Below, one piece after another: positions 16,825 through 24,136 of a stretch of DNA of 38,161 nt (positions are counted from its first letter, which is position 1; each line of letters opens with the position of its first letter). The notes under the pieces are model-generated. The model saw only the letters and a list, made by a program, of their open reading frames with translations. It searched no databases and was not told the origin of the DNA. The translations under genes and the position numbers were made by a program. The stretch is taken from contig JAQXRI010000106.1 in assembly GCA_029218445.1 (NCBI GenBank), forward strand, positions 1 through 38,161. The letters are read 5' to 3'. This DNA is from Prevotellaceae bacterium. GTDB taxonomy: Bacteria; Bacteroidota; Bacteroidia; Bacteroidales; Bacteroidaceae.

Positions 16825-17762
16825 TGTGCCAGACGTTTCTTCGTTTCTTCGTATTCGGTTTTCAGTCGGTTGACGATTGTTTCCACGTCGTCTATGGTCT
16901 TCACTGCCGAGGCTATTTGTCCTATCTCCACCTCACCTCCGTCGGTGTCACCCTCAAATATGCCTCGTTTTGATGCGGCCCTGCCAAGTATTTCCCGCAG
17001 TTCGTCGGCTTCGGCTCCACGTGCCTCAGCCTCTGCTATGAGTTCATACAGCTTGTTCTTCACCAATCGTGTGGGCGATATTTTCTTCAGACAGAGCATG
17101 GTGTCGCCTTCCTCAAGGTTTGTACACTGTGCCTTGAACTCGTCGGATGCCGAGCTTTCCTTTGCCAGTGCAAACAAAGTGCCTATCTGCACCCCTTCGG
17201 CTCCCAATGCTTCAGCTGCTACTATGGCTTGTCCTGAGCCAATGCCACCGGCTGCTATCAGTGGCAGGGTAGTGGCCTTCCTCACCTGTGGAATGAGCGC
17301 CATGGTCGTGGTCTCTTCGCGTCCGTTGTGTCCTCCTGCCTCGAATCCTTCGGCCACCACGGCATCCACGCCAGCCTCTTCACACTTGCGGGCAAACTTG
17401 CTGCTCGACACTACGTGAGCCACCTTTATGCCTGCCTCGTGCAGGCGTTGGGTGAATTTCTTTGGCGAGCCTGCCGACGTGAACACTACCTTCACGCCTT
17501 CTTCTATTATAATGTCCATCAGGCGGTCGATTTCGGGATACATCAGCGGAACGTTGATGCCCCAAGGCTTGTCGGTGGCCTGCTTCATTTTTTGTATGTG
17601 TTCTACGAGTGTTTCGGGGTGCATCGAGCCTGCCCCCAGCAGCCCCAGTCCTCCGGCATTGCTCACTGCCGAGGCCAGTCGCCATCCGCTGCACCACACC
17701 ATTCCGCCTTGAATGATGGGCAGCTCAATGCCAAACAATTCGCATATTCTATTATTCTTCAT
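16821..17762 (-). CDS. FabK/nitronate monooxygenase-like flavoprotein
   Basis: A 313-residue FMN TIM-barrel enzyme. The N-terminus GIELPIIQGGMVW, the loop AEGFEAGGHNG (His145) and the phosphate-binding AAGGIGSGQAI (170-180) match the 2-nitropropane dioxygenase/FabK superfamily. FabK members reduce enoyl-ACP in the last step of fatty-acid elongation; nitronate monooxygenases oxidise nitronates. The AGGH motif and the conserved length favour the FabK-like group, but sequence alone does not decide. The stop overlaps the start of the four-domain gene by 4 bases. A promoter box lies 24 bases upstream. Confidence 0.82.
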   Translation of the reverse strand: MKNNRICELFGIELPIIQGGMVWCSGWRLASAVSNAGGLGLLGAGSMHPETLVEHIQKMKQATDKPWGINVPLMYPEIDRLMDIIIEEGVKVVFTSAGSPKKFTQRLHEAGIKVAHVVSSSKFARKCEEAGVDAVVAEGFEAGGHNGREETTTMALIPQVRKATTLPLIAAGGIGSGQAIVAAEALGAEGVQIGTLFALAKESSASDEFKAQCTNLEEGDTMLCLKKISPTRLVKNKLYELIAEAEARGAEADELREILGRAASKRGIFEGDTDGGEVEIGQIASAVKTIDDVETIVNRLKTEYEETKKRLAQ

Positions 17763-17785
17763 AATTCCAGTCGTTTATTTGGGAG

Positions 17786-17793
17786 CAAAATTA
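17786..17793 (-). promoter_or_regulatory. -7 box of the flavoenzyme-GT2/SpoIID-ampG operon
   Basis: Minus-strand TAATTTTG fits TAnnTTTG, about 24 bases upstream of the ATG at 17762. It drives transcription away from the hipBST operon; the 270-base divergent region 17763-18033 otherwise carries only the hip operators and promoter. Confidence 0.6.
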
Positions 17794-17960
17794 ATAAAAA
17801 AGAATGAAAGCGCAAAACAAATCGCCAAAAACTTTGTATTGGGTGCTGATAAAAGTAACATATTGCTTCAGTCATGTCGCTGAAAATACTTGTCGTGGAT
17901 TTGTAGCTTCGTATATAAAATGGCCCGAACGGGTATAGATTGTTAAATAATCATATAATT

Positions 17961-17978
17961 TATACCTTTTGGGGTATA
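17961..17978. promoter_or_regulatory. hipBST operator 1
   Basis: Perfect inverted repeat TATACC-N6-GGTATA, 18 bases long, immediately upstream of the hip promoter. It resembles known HipB operators (TATCC-N8-GGATA in Escherichia coli), with half-site and spacer changes. Its centre is 41 bases from operator 2, about four helical turns, so HipB dimers would lie on the same face. Confidence 0.75.
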
Positions 17979-17995
17979 GTTTGTGTTTTGTTTAT

Positions 17996-18003
17996 TATCT
18001 TTG
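17996..18003 (+). promoter_or_regulatory. -7 box of the hipBST operon
   Basis: TATCTTTG fits TAnnTTTG exactly; TTTG sequences at 17980 and 17987 are too close to be a proper -33 element. The box lies between the two operators, so HipB bound at both would cover the promoter. Confidence 0.65.
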
Positions 18004-18017
18004 TACCCGATAAGGTA
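18004..18017. promoter_or_regulatory. hipBST operator 2
   Basis: TACC-CGATAA-GGTA inverted repeat, with the right arm extended to GGTATA as in operator 1. It overlaps the expected transcription start, 17 bases before the hipB ATG, which suits repression. Confidence 0.7.
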
Positions 18018-18033
18018 TAAAGAAAGCGATATT

Positions 18034-18234
18034 ATGGACATGCAACTATCAATTTTCGTAAAGGAAATGCGCCGAGAGCATGGCTTGACGCAGGAGGACC
18101 TCGCCCAAAAAGCTGGTGTTGGACTGAGATTTGTGCGCGATTTGGAACAAGGAAAGCAGACTCTGAGGATGGACAAGATTAACCAGGTGCTTTTGCTGTT
18201 TGGCTGTGAAGTAGGTGCAGTGGTGAAGAATTGA
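18034..18234 (+). CDS. hipB: HipB-like antitoxin (Xre-family repressor)
   Basis: A 66-residue DNA-binding protein starting at ATG 18034 after an A/G-rich stretch. The helix-turn-helix is clear: LTQEDLAQKAGVGLRFVRDLEQGKQ, as in Xre/HipB proteins. In HipBST systems HipB is the operator-binding subunit and augments antitoxin action of HipS. The two palindromes upstream match its expected target. The stop overlaps a TTG that could start the next gene, and hipS follows within 33 bases, so the three genes form one operon. Confidence 0.88.
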   Translation: MDMQLSIFVKEMRREHGLTQEDLAQKAGVGLRFVRDLEQGKQTLRMDKINQVLLLFGCEVGAVVKN

Positions 18235-18266
18235 AAAAAATATTTAGCTACTTTACAATAAACGAT

Positions 18267-18584
18267 ATGAAAAGAGCAAATGTATTTATTCACGACAAGT
18301 TGGCGGGAATACTGACCGAAGACGACAAGGGGTTCGGCTTCAAGTATCTCGACCAATATCTCGACACCGATGGTGCCGAGCCTGTAAGCCTCACGCTGCC
18401 ATTGAGCCGTGAGGAATACCGCAACTCCGTACTTTTCCCTTTTTTTGACGGACTCATTCCCGAAGGATGGCTACTGAATATAGCCGAAAACAGTTGGAAA
18501 ATCAATCAGCGTGACCGTATGTCGCTCCTGCTTGCATGCTGCAAAGACTGCATAGGAGCCGTAAGTGTCGTGCCTGCCGACTAA
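18267..18584 (+). CDS. hipS: HipS-like antitoxin (split HipA N-terminal domain)
   Basis: A 105-residue protein equal to the N-terminal subdomain 1 of HipA (Couple_hipA), encoded apart from the kinase. The ATG at 18267 is preferred; a TTG at 18231 overlapping the hipB stop would add 12 residues. Family motifs include ANVFIHDKLAGILTED, YLDTDGAEPVSLTLPL and LFPFFDGLIPEGW. In full-length HipA this part is fused to the toxin; as a free protein (HipS) it is the antitoxin of tripartite systems. It ends 13 bases before hipT. Confidence 0.85.
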   Translation: MKRANVFIHDKLAGILTEDDKGFGFKYLDQYLDTDGAEPVSLTLPLSREEYRNSVLFPFFDGLIPEGWLLNIAENSWKINQRDRMSLLLACCKDCIGAVSVVPAD

Positions 18585-18597
18585 GAAAGAAATAATT

Positions 18598-19539
18598 ATG
18601 TGCCAGAAATGTTTATATTGTTATAAAGAGCTGAAGGAAGGGCAGGTTGACTATCATCCAGCTTGTTCAAAAAAGCTGTTTGGCACCAAAGTGCCGCCTC
18701 GACTGCCATTTGTAAGAAGCCAAATAGGAGAGTTGGCCAAGCAGGTGGTCAGAAGTCAGACAACCCTTACCGGCGTTCAGGCAAAACTGTCGCTTGATGT
18801 TAATCGCGGCGGAAAGAACGAGCCCGACCGCTTCACCATAGTAGGGCTTTGGGGACGCTTTATTCTCAAGCCTCAGACAGACGCCTACCGCTGTCTGCCT
18901 GAGATAGAAGACCTTACGATGCATCTTGCCGAGGCCGCGAAGATAGCCGTCGTGCCGCATGGAATGATACGCTTTGCCGACGGCGAACTGTGCTATGTGA
19001 CACGCCGCATCGACCGCACTCCCGACGGAGGAAAGATACCTATGGAAGACATGTGCCAACTGTCGGAACGGCTTACCGAATATAAATATAAAGGCTCGTA
19101 TGAGCAGATAGCCAAGCATATCAGGAAGTATTCGTCGGTGCCACAACTCGACCTCGTGAATTTTTGGGAGGTAGTGGTCTTTTCTTGGATAACAGGCAAC
19201 GCCGACATGCATCTAAAGAATTTCTCGCTTTACAACACGGGTCGCGGATATTCCCTCACTCCTGCGTATGACCTTTTGGCAACAACACTCGTCATGCCTG
19301 AAGACCCTGAGGAACTGGCCCTTATGCTGAATGGCAAAAAACGCAAACTGCGACGCGTTGACTTCGAGAAGTCGATGACCCTTTCCGGATTGAGCGATAA
19401 AGTGATAGAGAACATTGCCAAAAAGTTTCGCCGTTCCATTCCCAAATGGCTCGACTTAATCAACATCTCGTTTCTGCCTGCCGACATGAAACGCGCTTAT
19501 AAGCATCTTATTCTGCAAAGGGTGATAATGCTGAGATGA
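18598..19539 (+). CDS. hipT: HipT-like serine/threonine kinase toxin
   Basis: A 313-residue kinase equivalent to HipA minus its N-terminal domain. HipT of Escherichia coli O127 phosphorylates tryptophanyl-tRNA synthetase and halts translation; HipA targets glutamyl-tRNA synthetase. The N-terminus has a zinc-ribbon-like C-x2-C...H-x2-C (CLYC...HPAC). The nucleotide loop TTLTGVQAKLSL holds Thr56-Leu57-Thr58 where E. coli HipT has Ser57-Ile-Ser59. The catalytic Asp203 is in GNADMHLKNFS and the Mg-binding Asp225 in LTPAYDLL. The ATG at 18598 follows AAGAAAG and is preferred over an upstream in-frame ATG that lies inside hipS. The target tRNA synthetase here is not known. Confidence 0.87.
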   Translation: MCQKCLYCYKELKEGQVDYHPACSKKLFGTKVPPRLPFVRSQIGELAKQVVRSQTTLTGVQAKLSLDVNRGGKNEPDRFTIVGLWGRFILKPQTDAYRCLPEIEDLTMHLAEAAKIAVVPHGMIRFADGELCYVTRRIDRTPDGGKIPMEDMCQLSERLTEYKYKGSYEQIAKHIRKYSSVPQLDLVNFWEVVVFSWITGNADMHLKNFSLYNTGRGYSLTPAYDLLATTLVMPEDPEELALMLNGKKRKLRRVDFEKSMTLSGLSDKVIENIAKKFRRSIPKWLDLINISFLPADMKRAYKHLILQRVIMLR

Positions 19540-19582
19540 CCATTCCGCCGCATCGCTCTGTGACGTGTGGCAATGCCTGCGG

Positions 19583-19607
19583 CCCTACTGCTTGTTTCGC
19601 AGTAGGG
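19583..19607 (+). terminator. Hairpin in the hipT-lpxB convergent gap
   Basis: CCCTACTGC (19583-19591) pairs exactly with GCAGTAGGG (19599-19607) across a 7-base loop. It overlaps the end of lpxB. On the plus strand, TCGTCATTATTTTT follows, so it is a plausible but weak terminator for hipBST; on the minus strand no U-tract follows. Confidence 0.45.
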
Positions 19608-20709
19608 TCGTCATTATTTTTGCCGCATTGTCGGGTGCTGACTCAGTGCCGAGCCGTTGTGCCACCTTGTCATAGCCTTTGAGCATGGCGGCACGGCGTT
19701 GGGTGTCGAAAAGTATCAGGTCGATTTCCTTTTTTACGTTTGCGGCGTTGAAGCCGTCGGCAACAAGTTCCGGCACCACCTCCTCGTCGGCAATAAGGTT
19801 GACTAATGAAACATATTTCACCTTCAGCAGGAAGCGGCGGAGCAAAGACATCAGCCTTGGCAGTGGAGTGGCGTAGCACACCACTTGCGGGACATTGAAA
19901 AGGGCTGTCTCGAGAGTTGCCGTACCGCTTGTGACAATTGCTGCGTCGGCATGCAGCAAAAGTTGGTAGGTCTTGTCGTAAACAACTTCTACGCTATGCC
20001 CGTCGATGAATTTGTTGTAGTATTCGTGCGGTATGCTCGGCGCTCCTGCCACTATCAGCCGGTAATTGTCGGTGAGATGCTGAGTGGCTTGCAGCATTAC
20101 GGGCAGGTTGTCGGCTATCTCATGTTGCCGCGAGCCTGACAGAAGGGCTATTATCGGCTTGTCGCCTTTGTCGAACGAGCCATTGTATTCTTTGCGGAAC
20201 CGTCGTATTTCGTCAGCTGTCGGGTTGCCTACATAGTGTATCGGATAGTTGTGCTTCTGCTCAAAAAATGGCACCTCAAAAGGCAGAATGGAGAACAACT
20301 CGTCAACGTCGCGCTTGATGTTCTTTATGCGGTATTCCTTCCATGCCCATATTTTGGGCGAGATATAGTAGAATACAGGTATCTTTGTCTTTGACTTTAT
20401 GAATTTGGCAATCTTGAGGTTGAAACCAGGATAATCGACGAGTATGACCACGTCGGGCCGCCATTCCGCAATGTCTTGCTTGCACATCTCCATGTTCTTC
20501 AGAATGGCGGGAAGATGCAGCATCACCGGAATGAAACCCATGTAGGCCAAGTGGCGATAGTGGCGTACGGGTGCGCCGCCGACGGCTGCCATCATGTCGC
20601 CTCCGAAAAATCTGAACTCGGCTTCGTGGTCTTGCTCTTTCAGGCTTTTCATAAGGCACGACGCATGAAGGTCGCCGCTCGCCTCGCCAACAATTAGGTA
20701 GTATCTCAT
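19585..20709 (-). CDS. lpxB: Lipid-A-disaccharide synthase LpxB
   Basis: LpxB (GT19) joins UDP-2,3-diacylglucosamine and lipid X to form the lipid A disaccharide at the inner face of the inner membrane. The start MRYYLIVGEASGDLHAS carries the conserved GEASGD motif. The mid-region DYPGFNLKIAKFIK and YYISPKIWAWKEYRIKNI, and the C-terminal VTSGTATLETALFNVPQV, are typical. Length 374 is normal. The ATG overlaps the surE stop by 4 bases. Its presence confirms a Gram-negative, LPS-making organism, in keeping with lptE elsewhere in the window. Confidence 0.95.
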   Translation of the reverse strand: MRYYLIVGEASGDLHASCLMKSLKEQDHEAEFRFFGGDMMAAVGGAPVRHYRHLAYMGFIPVMLHLPAILKNMEMCKQDIAEWRPDVVILVDYPGFNLKIAKFIKSKTKIPVFYYISPKIWAWKEYRIKNIKRDVDELFSILPFEVPFFEQKHNYPIHYVGNPTADEIRRFRKEYNGSFDKGDKPIIALLSGSRQHEIADNLPVMLQATQHLTDNYRLIVAGAPSIPHEYYNKFIDGHSVEVVYDKTYQLLLHADAAIVTSGTATLETALFNVPQVVCYATPLPRLMSLLRRFLLKVKYVSLVNLIADEEVVPELVADGFNAANVKKEIDLILFDTQRRAAMLKGYDKVAQRLGTESAPDNAAKIMTTLLRNKQ

Positions 20710-21476
20710 AGTTGCCAGCCTTTCATTTGTTCAATCATTTCGTATGCCGTTACGTCAATTGTCGTAGGCGTGATGGCAACGTAACCGTGGGTCAGAGCCC
20801 AGTTGTCGGTGTCTTCGGCTTCAGGCTCGTCGTTGGTGTATGAGCCTGTCATCCAATAATAGTCGTAACCACGGGGATGATGGCAGCGAACAACCTCATT
20901 TCCCCATGTTCCATGTGCCATTCGACATATCTTTATGCCCTTGAAGTCGCCTTCTACGACAGGAAAGTTGACGTTTAGGCAAACGCCCTTTGGCAGACCG
21001 TTGTCCAGCACTTGTTTTGTAATTGATTTTACTATTTTGGTGAGAGGCTCGAAGTTGGCGTCGTCGCTATGGTCGCATATTGAGAATGCCACCGATGGGA
21101 TGTATTTCATGCAGCCTTCAAGCGTTACTCCCATGGTGCCTGAATAGTGGCTGTTTACCGATGCGTTGTCGCCATGGTTGATGCCTCCAATCACCATGTC
21201 GGGCTTGCGGCTGCACAGTTCGGCAAGCGCCATTTTCACGCAATCGACCGGTGTGCCGTTGCACGACCAAATGTCAACGCCTTCACATTGTCTTCTAAGT
21301 TTCAGCCTCAATGGCTCTGTGGCCGAGAAGGCGCATGAGTAGCCGCTGCGTGCCGATTCGGGTGCGCAAACGAGCAAGTGGCCAAACTCGCCAACCATGT
21401 CAATGAGCGAGGCCAATCCTTTTGAGTGATAGCCGTCGTCATTGGAAATTAATATTAAAGGTTTTTTATTTTCCAT
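20706..21476 (-). CDS. surE: 5'/3'-nucleotidase SurE
   Basis: SurE hydrolyses nucleoside monophosphates and short polyphosphates in a metal-dependent reaction. The metal-binding pair Asp13-Asp14 is in ISNDDGYHSKG; the Ser in ESARSGYSCA and the Asn in GGINHGDN complete the active site, with NGTPVDCVKMAL also diagnostic. Length 256 is normal. It is the first gene of a two-gene operon with lpxB, and transcription runs away from parA. Confidence 0.95.
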   Translation of the reverse strand: MENKKPLILISNDDGYHSKGLASLIDMVGEFGHLLVCAPESARSGYSCAFSATEPLRLKLRRQCEGVDIWSCNGTPVDCVKMALAELCSRKPDMVIGGINHGDNASVNSHYSGTMGVTLEGCMKYIPSVAFSICDHSDDANFEPLTKIVKSITKQVLDNGLPKGVCLNVNFPVVEGDFKGIKICRMAHGTWGNEVVRCHHPRGYDYYWMTGSYTNDEPEAEDTDNWALTHGYVAITPTTIDVTAYEMIEQMKGWQL

Positions 21477-21498
21477 AAAAAATGTGATGTTTCGACTG

Positions 21499-21506
21499 CA
21501 AAAGTA
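21499..21506 (-). promoter_or_regulatory. -7 box of surE-lpxB
   Basis: Minus-strand TACTTTTG fits TAnnTTTG, 23 bases upstream of the surE ATG, in the 143-base divergent region shared with parA. Confidence 0.6.
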
Positions 21507-21549
21507 CGAAAAAAATGCTTTAAAGCCTCATTTTTTCATTAAAAATGTG

Positions 21550-21557
21550 TATCTTTG
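21550..21557 (+). promoter_or_regulatory. -7 box of the parA operon
   Basis: TATCTTTG fits TAnnTTTG and is followed by CAC; the parA ATG is 63 bases downstream. No matching -33 TTTG was found. Confidence 0.65.
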
Positions 21558-21619
21558 CACGATAAAACGTGTAACAAGGCCTTTTTTGTAAGGACAACAC
21601 GAGAAATATGAAGTGAAAA

Positions 21620-22384
21620 ATGGGAAAAATTATCGCATTAGCAAACCAAAAGGGTGGAGTAGGAAAGACAACCACCACCATCAATCTGGCAGCATCGTTG
21701 GCAACGTTGGAAAAAACGGTGCTCGTGGTTGATGCCGACCCGCAGGCCAACGCGTCGAGCGGCCTCGGTGTTGACATCAAACAGATAGACTGTTCGCTCT
21801 ACGAGTGTATCATCGACCATGCCGACGTGCGCGACGCCGTCTATACCACCGACATTGAGGGGCTTGACATCATACCAAGTCACATCGACCTTGTGGGTGC
21901 TGAGATAGAGATGCTTAAGCTTGACAATCGCGAAAATGTGCTTAAGAATACACTAAAGCCAATACGCGACGACTACGACTACATTCTTATTGACTGCAGC
22001 CCGTCGTTGGGGTTGATTACCGTCAACTCGCTGACGGCGGCCGACTCGGTCATCATTCCTGTGCAGTGCGAGTATTTCGCTCTCGAAGGCATCAGCAAGC
22101 TGCTCAATACTATAAAGATAATCAAAAGCAAGCTCAACACAAAGTTGGAGATAGAGGGATTCCTGCTTACGATGTACGACTCGCGCCTTCGTCTGGCCAA
22201 TCAGATATATGACGAGGTAAAGCGCCATTTCCAGGAATTGGTGTTCAAAACCGTCATACAGCGCAACGTCAAGCTCAGCGAGAGTCCAAGCCACGGCCTG
22301 CCCGTGATACTCTACGACGCCGACTCGACAGGCAGCAAAAACCACCTGTCGCTGGCCAAGGAAATAATAAACAAGAATAATTAG
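21620..22384 (+). CDS. parA: Chromosome partitioning ATPase ParA (Soj)
   Basis: ParA is a DNA-binding ATPase that moves ParB-parS complexes to segregate the chromosome. The deviant Walker A KGGVGKTTTTINLA starts at Lys11, and Walker A' and B regions (VVDADPQANASSGLG and YDYILIDCSPSLG) follow. There is no N-terminal DNA-binding domain, so it is the small chromosomal Soj type (254 residues). It is followed after 11 bases by parB. Confidence 0.96.
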   Translation: MGKIIALANQKGGVGKTTTTINLAASLATLEKTVLVVDADPQANASSGLGVDIKQIDCSLYECIIDHADVRDAVYTTDIEGLDIIPSHIDLVGAEIEMLKLDNRENVLKNTLKPIRDDYDYILIDCSPSLGLITVNSLTAADSVIIPVQCEYFALEGISKLLNTIKIIKSKLNTKLEIEGFLLTMYDSRLRLANQIYDEVKRHFQELVFKTVIQRNVKLSESPSHGLPVILYDADSTGSKNHLSLAKEIINKNN

Positions 22385-22395
22385 GAGTTGTTACA

Positions 22396-23322
22396 ATGGC
22401 AGTACACAAAAGATATGACCGCAATGTCCTCGGACGAGGACTTGACGACATTGGCAATGGCCGAGGCCTCGATGCCCTCATCGACACTGGCGAGGTGAGG
22501 ACGCAAGGGTCGTCGAACCTTAACGAAATAATGTTGTCGCAGATTGAGCCAAACCCCAACCAGCCACGACGCGAGTTTGACGAAGAGGCATTGCAGGAAC
22601 TGGCCAACAGCATACGCGAAGTGGGCATCATACAACCCATTACGCTGAGGCAGAAGGAGGACGGCCGATACCAGATAATTGCAGGCGAACGACGCTGGAG
22701 GGCGTCGCAGTTGGCTGGCCTGCAGGCTATTCCGGCTTACATACGCACTGTGCAGGACGAGAATGTCATGGAAATGGCACTCGTGGAAAACATCCAGCGC
22801 GAAGACCTCAACGCCATAGAGATAGCGTTGGCATACGAGCATCTGGCCGAAACGACAGGCATGACGCAGGAGAAAATATCAGAGCGCGTGGGCAAGAGCC
22901 GTGCCGCAGTGACCAACTACATGCGACTGCTAAAACTGCCGGCACAAGTGCAGATGGCCTTGAAAAACAAGGAGATTGACATGGGACATGCCCGTGCGCT
23001 GCTCTCGCTCGACTCGCCAAGCGTACAGATCAAGCTGTTTAAGGAAATACAGAAAAACGGCTATTCAGTGCGCAAGGTTGAGGAAATGGTCAAGATGCTC
23101 AACAGTGGCGACGACGTGCAGACGGCTAAGAAAACCATAGCCTCGAAGGCACAGTTGCCCGAAGAGTTCAACATATTGAAAGACCGCCTGTCGTCGCTTT
23201 TCCAAACACCCGTTCAGATGACATGCTCGGCAAAGGGAAAAGGAAAAATCAGCATTCCATTCGCTAACGAAGAGGAACTGGAGCGCATCATGAATGCCAT
23301 AGACAGCATACAAAACAGATGA
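22396..23322 (+). CDS. parB: Chromosome partitioning protein ParB
   Basis: ParB binds parS sites and spreads as a CTP-dependent clamp. The CTPase box is visible as GIIQPITLRQ and AGERRWRASQLAG. The helix-turn-helix follows (MTQEKISERVGKSRAAVTNYMRLL), then a linker and a C-terminal dimerisation domain (residues about 255-308). The first 50 residues include a long hydrophilic segment. It lies between parA and the DUF5683 gene, overlapping the latter by 4 bases. I could not find a clear parS in this window. Confidence 0.95.
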   Translation: MAVHKRYDRNVLGRGLDDIGNGRGLDALIDTGEVRTQGSSNLNEIMLSQIEPNPNQPRREFDEEALQELANSIREVGIIQPITLRQKEDGRYQIIAGERRWRASQLAGLQAIPAYIRTVQDENVMEMALVENIQREDLNAIEIALAYEHLAETTGMTQEKISERVGKSRAAVTNYMRLLKLPAQVQMALKNKEIDMGHARALLSLDSPSVQIKLFKEIQKNGYSVRKVEEMVKMLNSGDDVQTAKKTIASKAQLPEEFNILKDRLSSLFQTPVQMTCSAKGKGKISIPFANEEELERIMNAIDSIQNR

Positions 23323-24104
23323 TGAAACTATCGTTGACAACCATAGATAAACTGCTTTACATTAGGCATTTGCTTGCCATAGTGGTGGTGGCCGTCCTTG
23401 CTGTGGCAAGGGCTGAGGCTCAACCGCAGGCCGTGGCCAAGCAGCCTGTTGTGCTGACGGAGACAACGGACAGCATGCGCCGGGAGCTTGGCATCAGCGA
23501 CAAGACGGTGCAGAAGAAACTCGACGACATCAGCAAGGTGCCTCTGCTGGTAAACGACACGTCGTTCACCGCAAAGAAGCTGAAGCGCGACTGGGCGCAT
23601 TGGTCGCCCGACCCGCAGCGCGCCTTGTGGCTCGCGCTGGTGATACCTGGCGGCGGACAGATATACAACAGGAAATACTGGAAGCTGCCTCTCGTATATG
23701 GCGGCATCATGGGCTGCCTTTATGCCATGAACTGGAACAACATGATGTATAAGGACTACTCGCAGGCCTATCTCGACATTATGGACTCCGACCCTACAAC
23801 GCAGAGCTACAACAAGTTCCTGCATTTTGGCATGACCATCGACAGCTCTAACGAAGAGCGCTACAAGAAGATATTCAAAAGCCGAAAGGACAAGTTCCGC
23901 CGATGGCGCGACATGAGCTTCTTCTGTCTCATTGGCGTGTATGCCCTCTCGGTGATTGACGCATACGTCGATGCCGAACTGTCGCAGTTTGACATTTCCG
24001 ACGACCTCTCGCTGAAAGTTGAGCCTACCATTATCAACAGCGGACGCTCAGGCAACATTCTCGACAACTCGTCGATAGGCGTCAACTTCGGCCTTCAGTT
24101 TTAA
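23319..24104 (+). CDS. DUF5683 membrane/secreted protein
   Basis: A 261-residue protein with a signal or anchor helix (about residues 15-32, ending ARAEAQ). The DUF5683 core is recognisable from LWLALVIPGGGQIYNRKYWKLP, the conserved G-x-GQIYN-x2-YWK motif, followed by a further membrane helix and, near residue 210, another (FFCLIGVYALSVIDAYVD). The function is unknown. In Bacteroidetes this family is often found between parB and a lytic transglycosylase, as here. Its start overlaps the parB stop (ATGA). Confidence 0.85.
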   Translation: MMKLSLTTIDKLLYIRHLLAIVVVAVLAVARAEAQPQAVAKQPVVLTETTDSMRRELGISDKTVQKKLDDISKVPLLVNDTSFTAKKLKRDWAHWSPDPQRALWLALVIPGGGQIYNRKYWKLPLVYGGIMGCLYAMNWNNMMYKDYSQAYLDIMDSDPTTQSYNKFLHFGMTIDSSNEERYKKIFKSRKDKFRRWRDMSFFCLIGVYALSVIDAYVDAELSQFDISDDLSLKVEPTIINSGRSGNILDNSSIGVNFGLQF

Positions 24105-24136
24105 CAACGTAAAAAAATAAAACCCCTAACAATATA

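Noticed and set aside
17943..18356. Minus-strand frame of 137 codons over hipB/hipS
   Set aside because: It covers the hip promoter, hipB and part of hipS in antisense; the plus-strand reading has helix-turn-helix and HipA motifs.
21477..23330. A parS centromere near parAB
   Set aside because: I looked for a TGTTTCACGTGAAACA-like palindrome in this region and saw none; a whole-genome search is needed.
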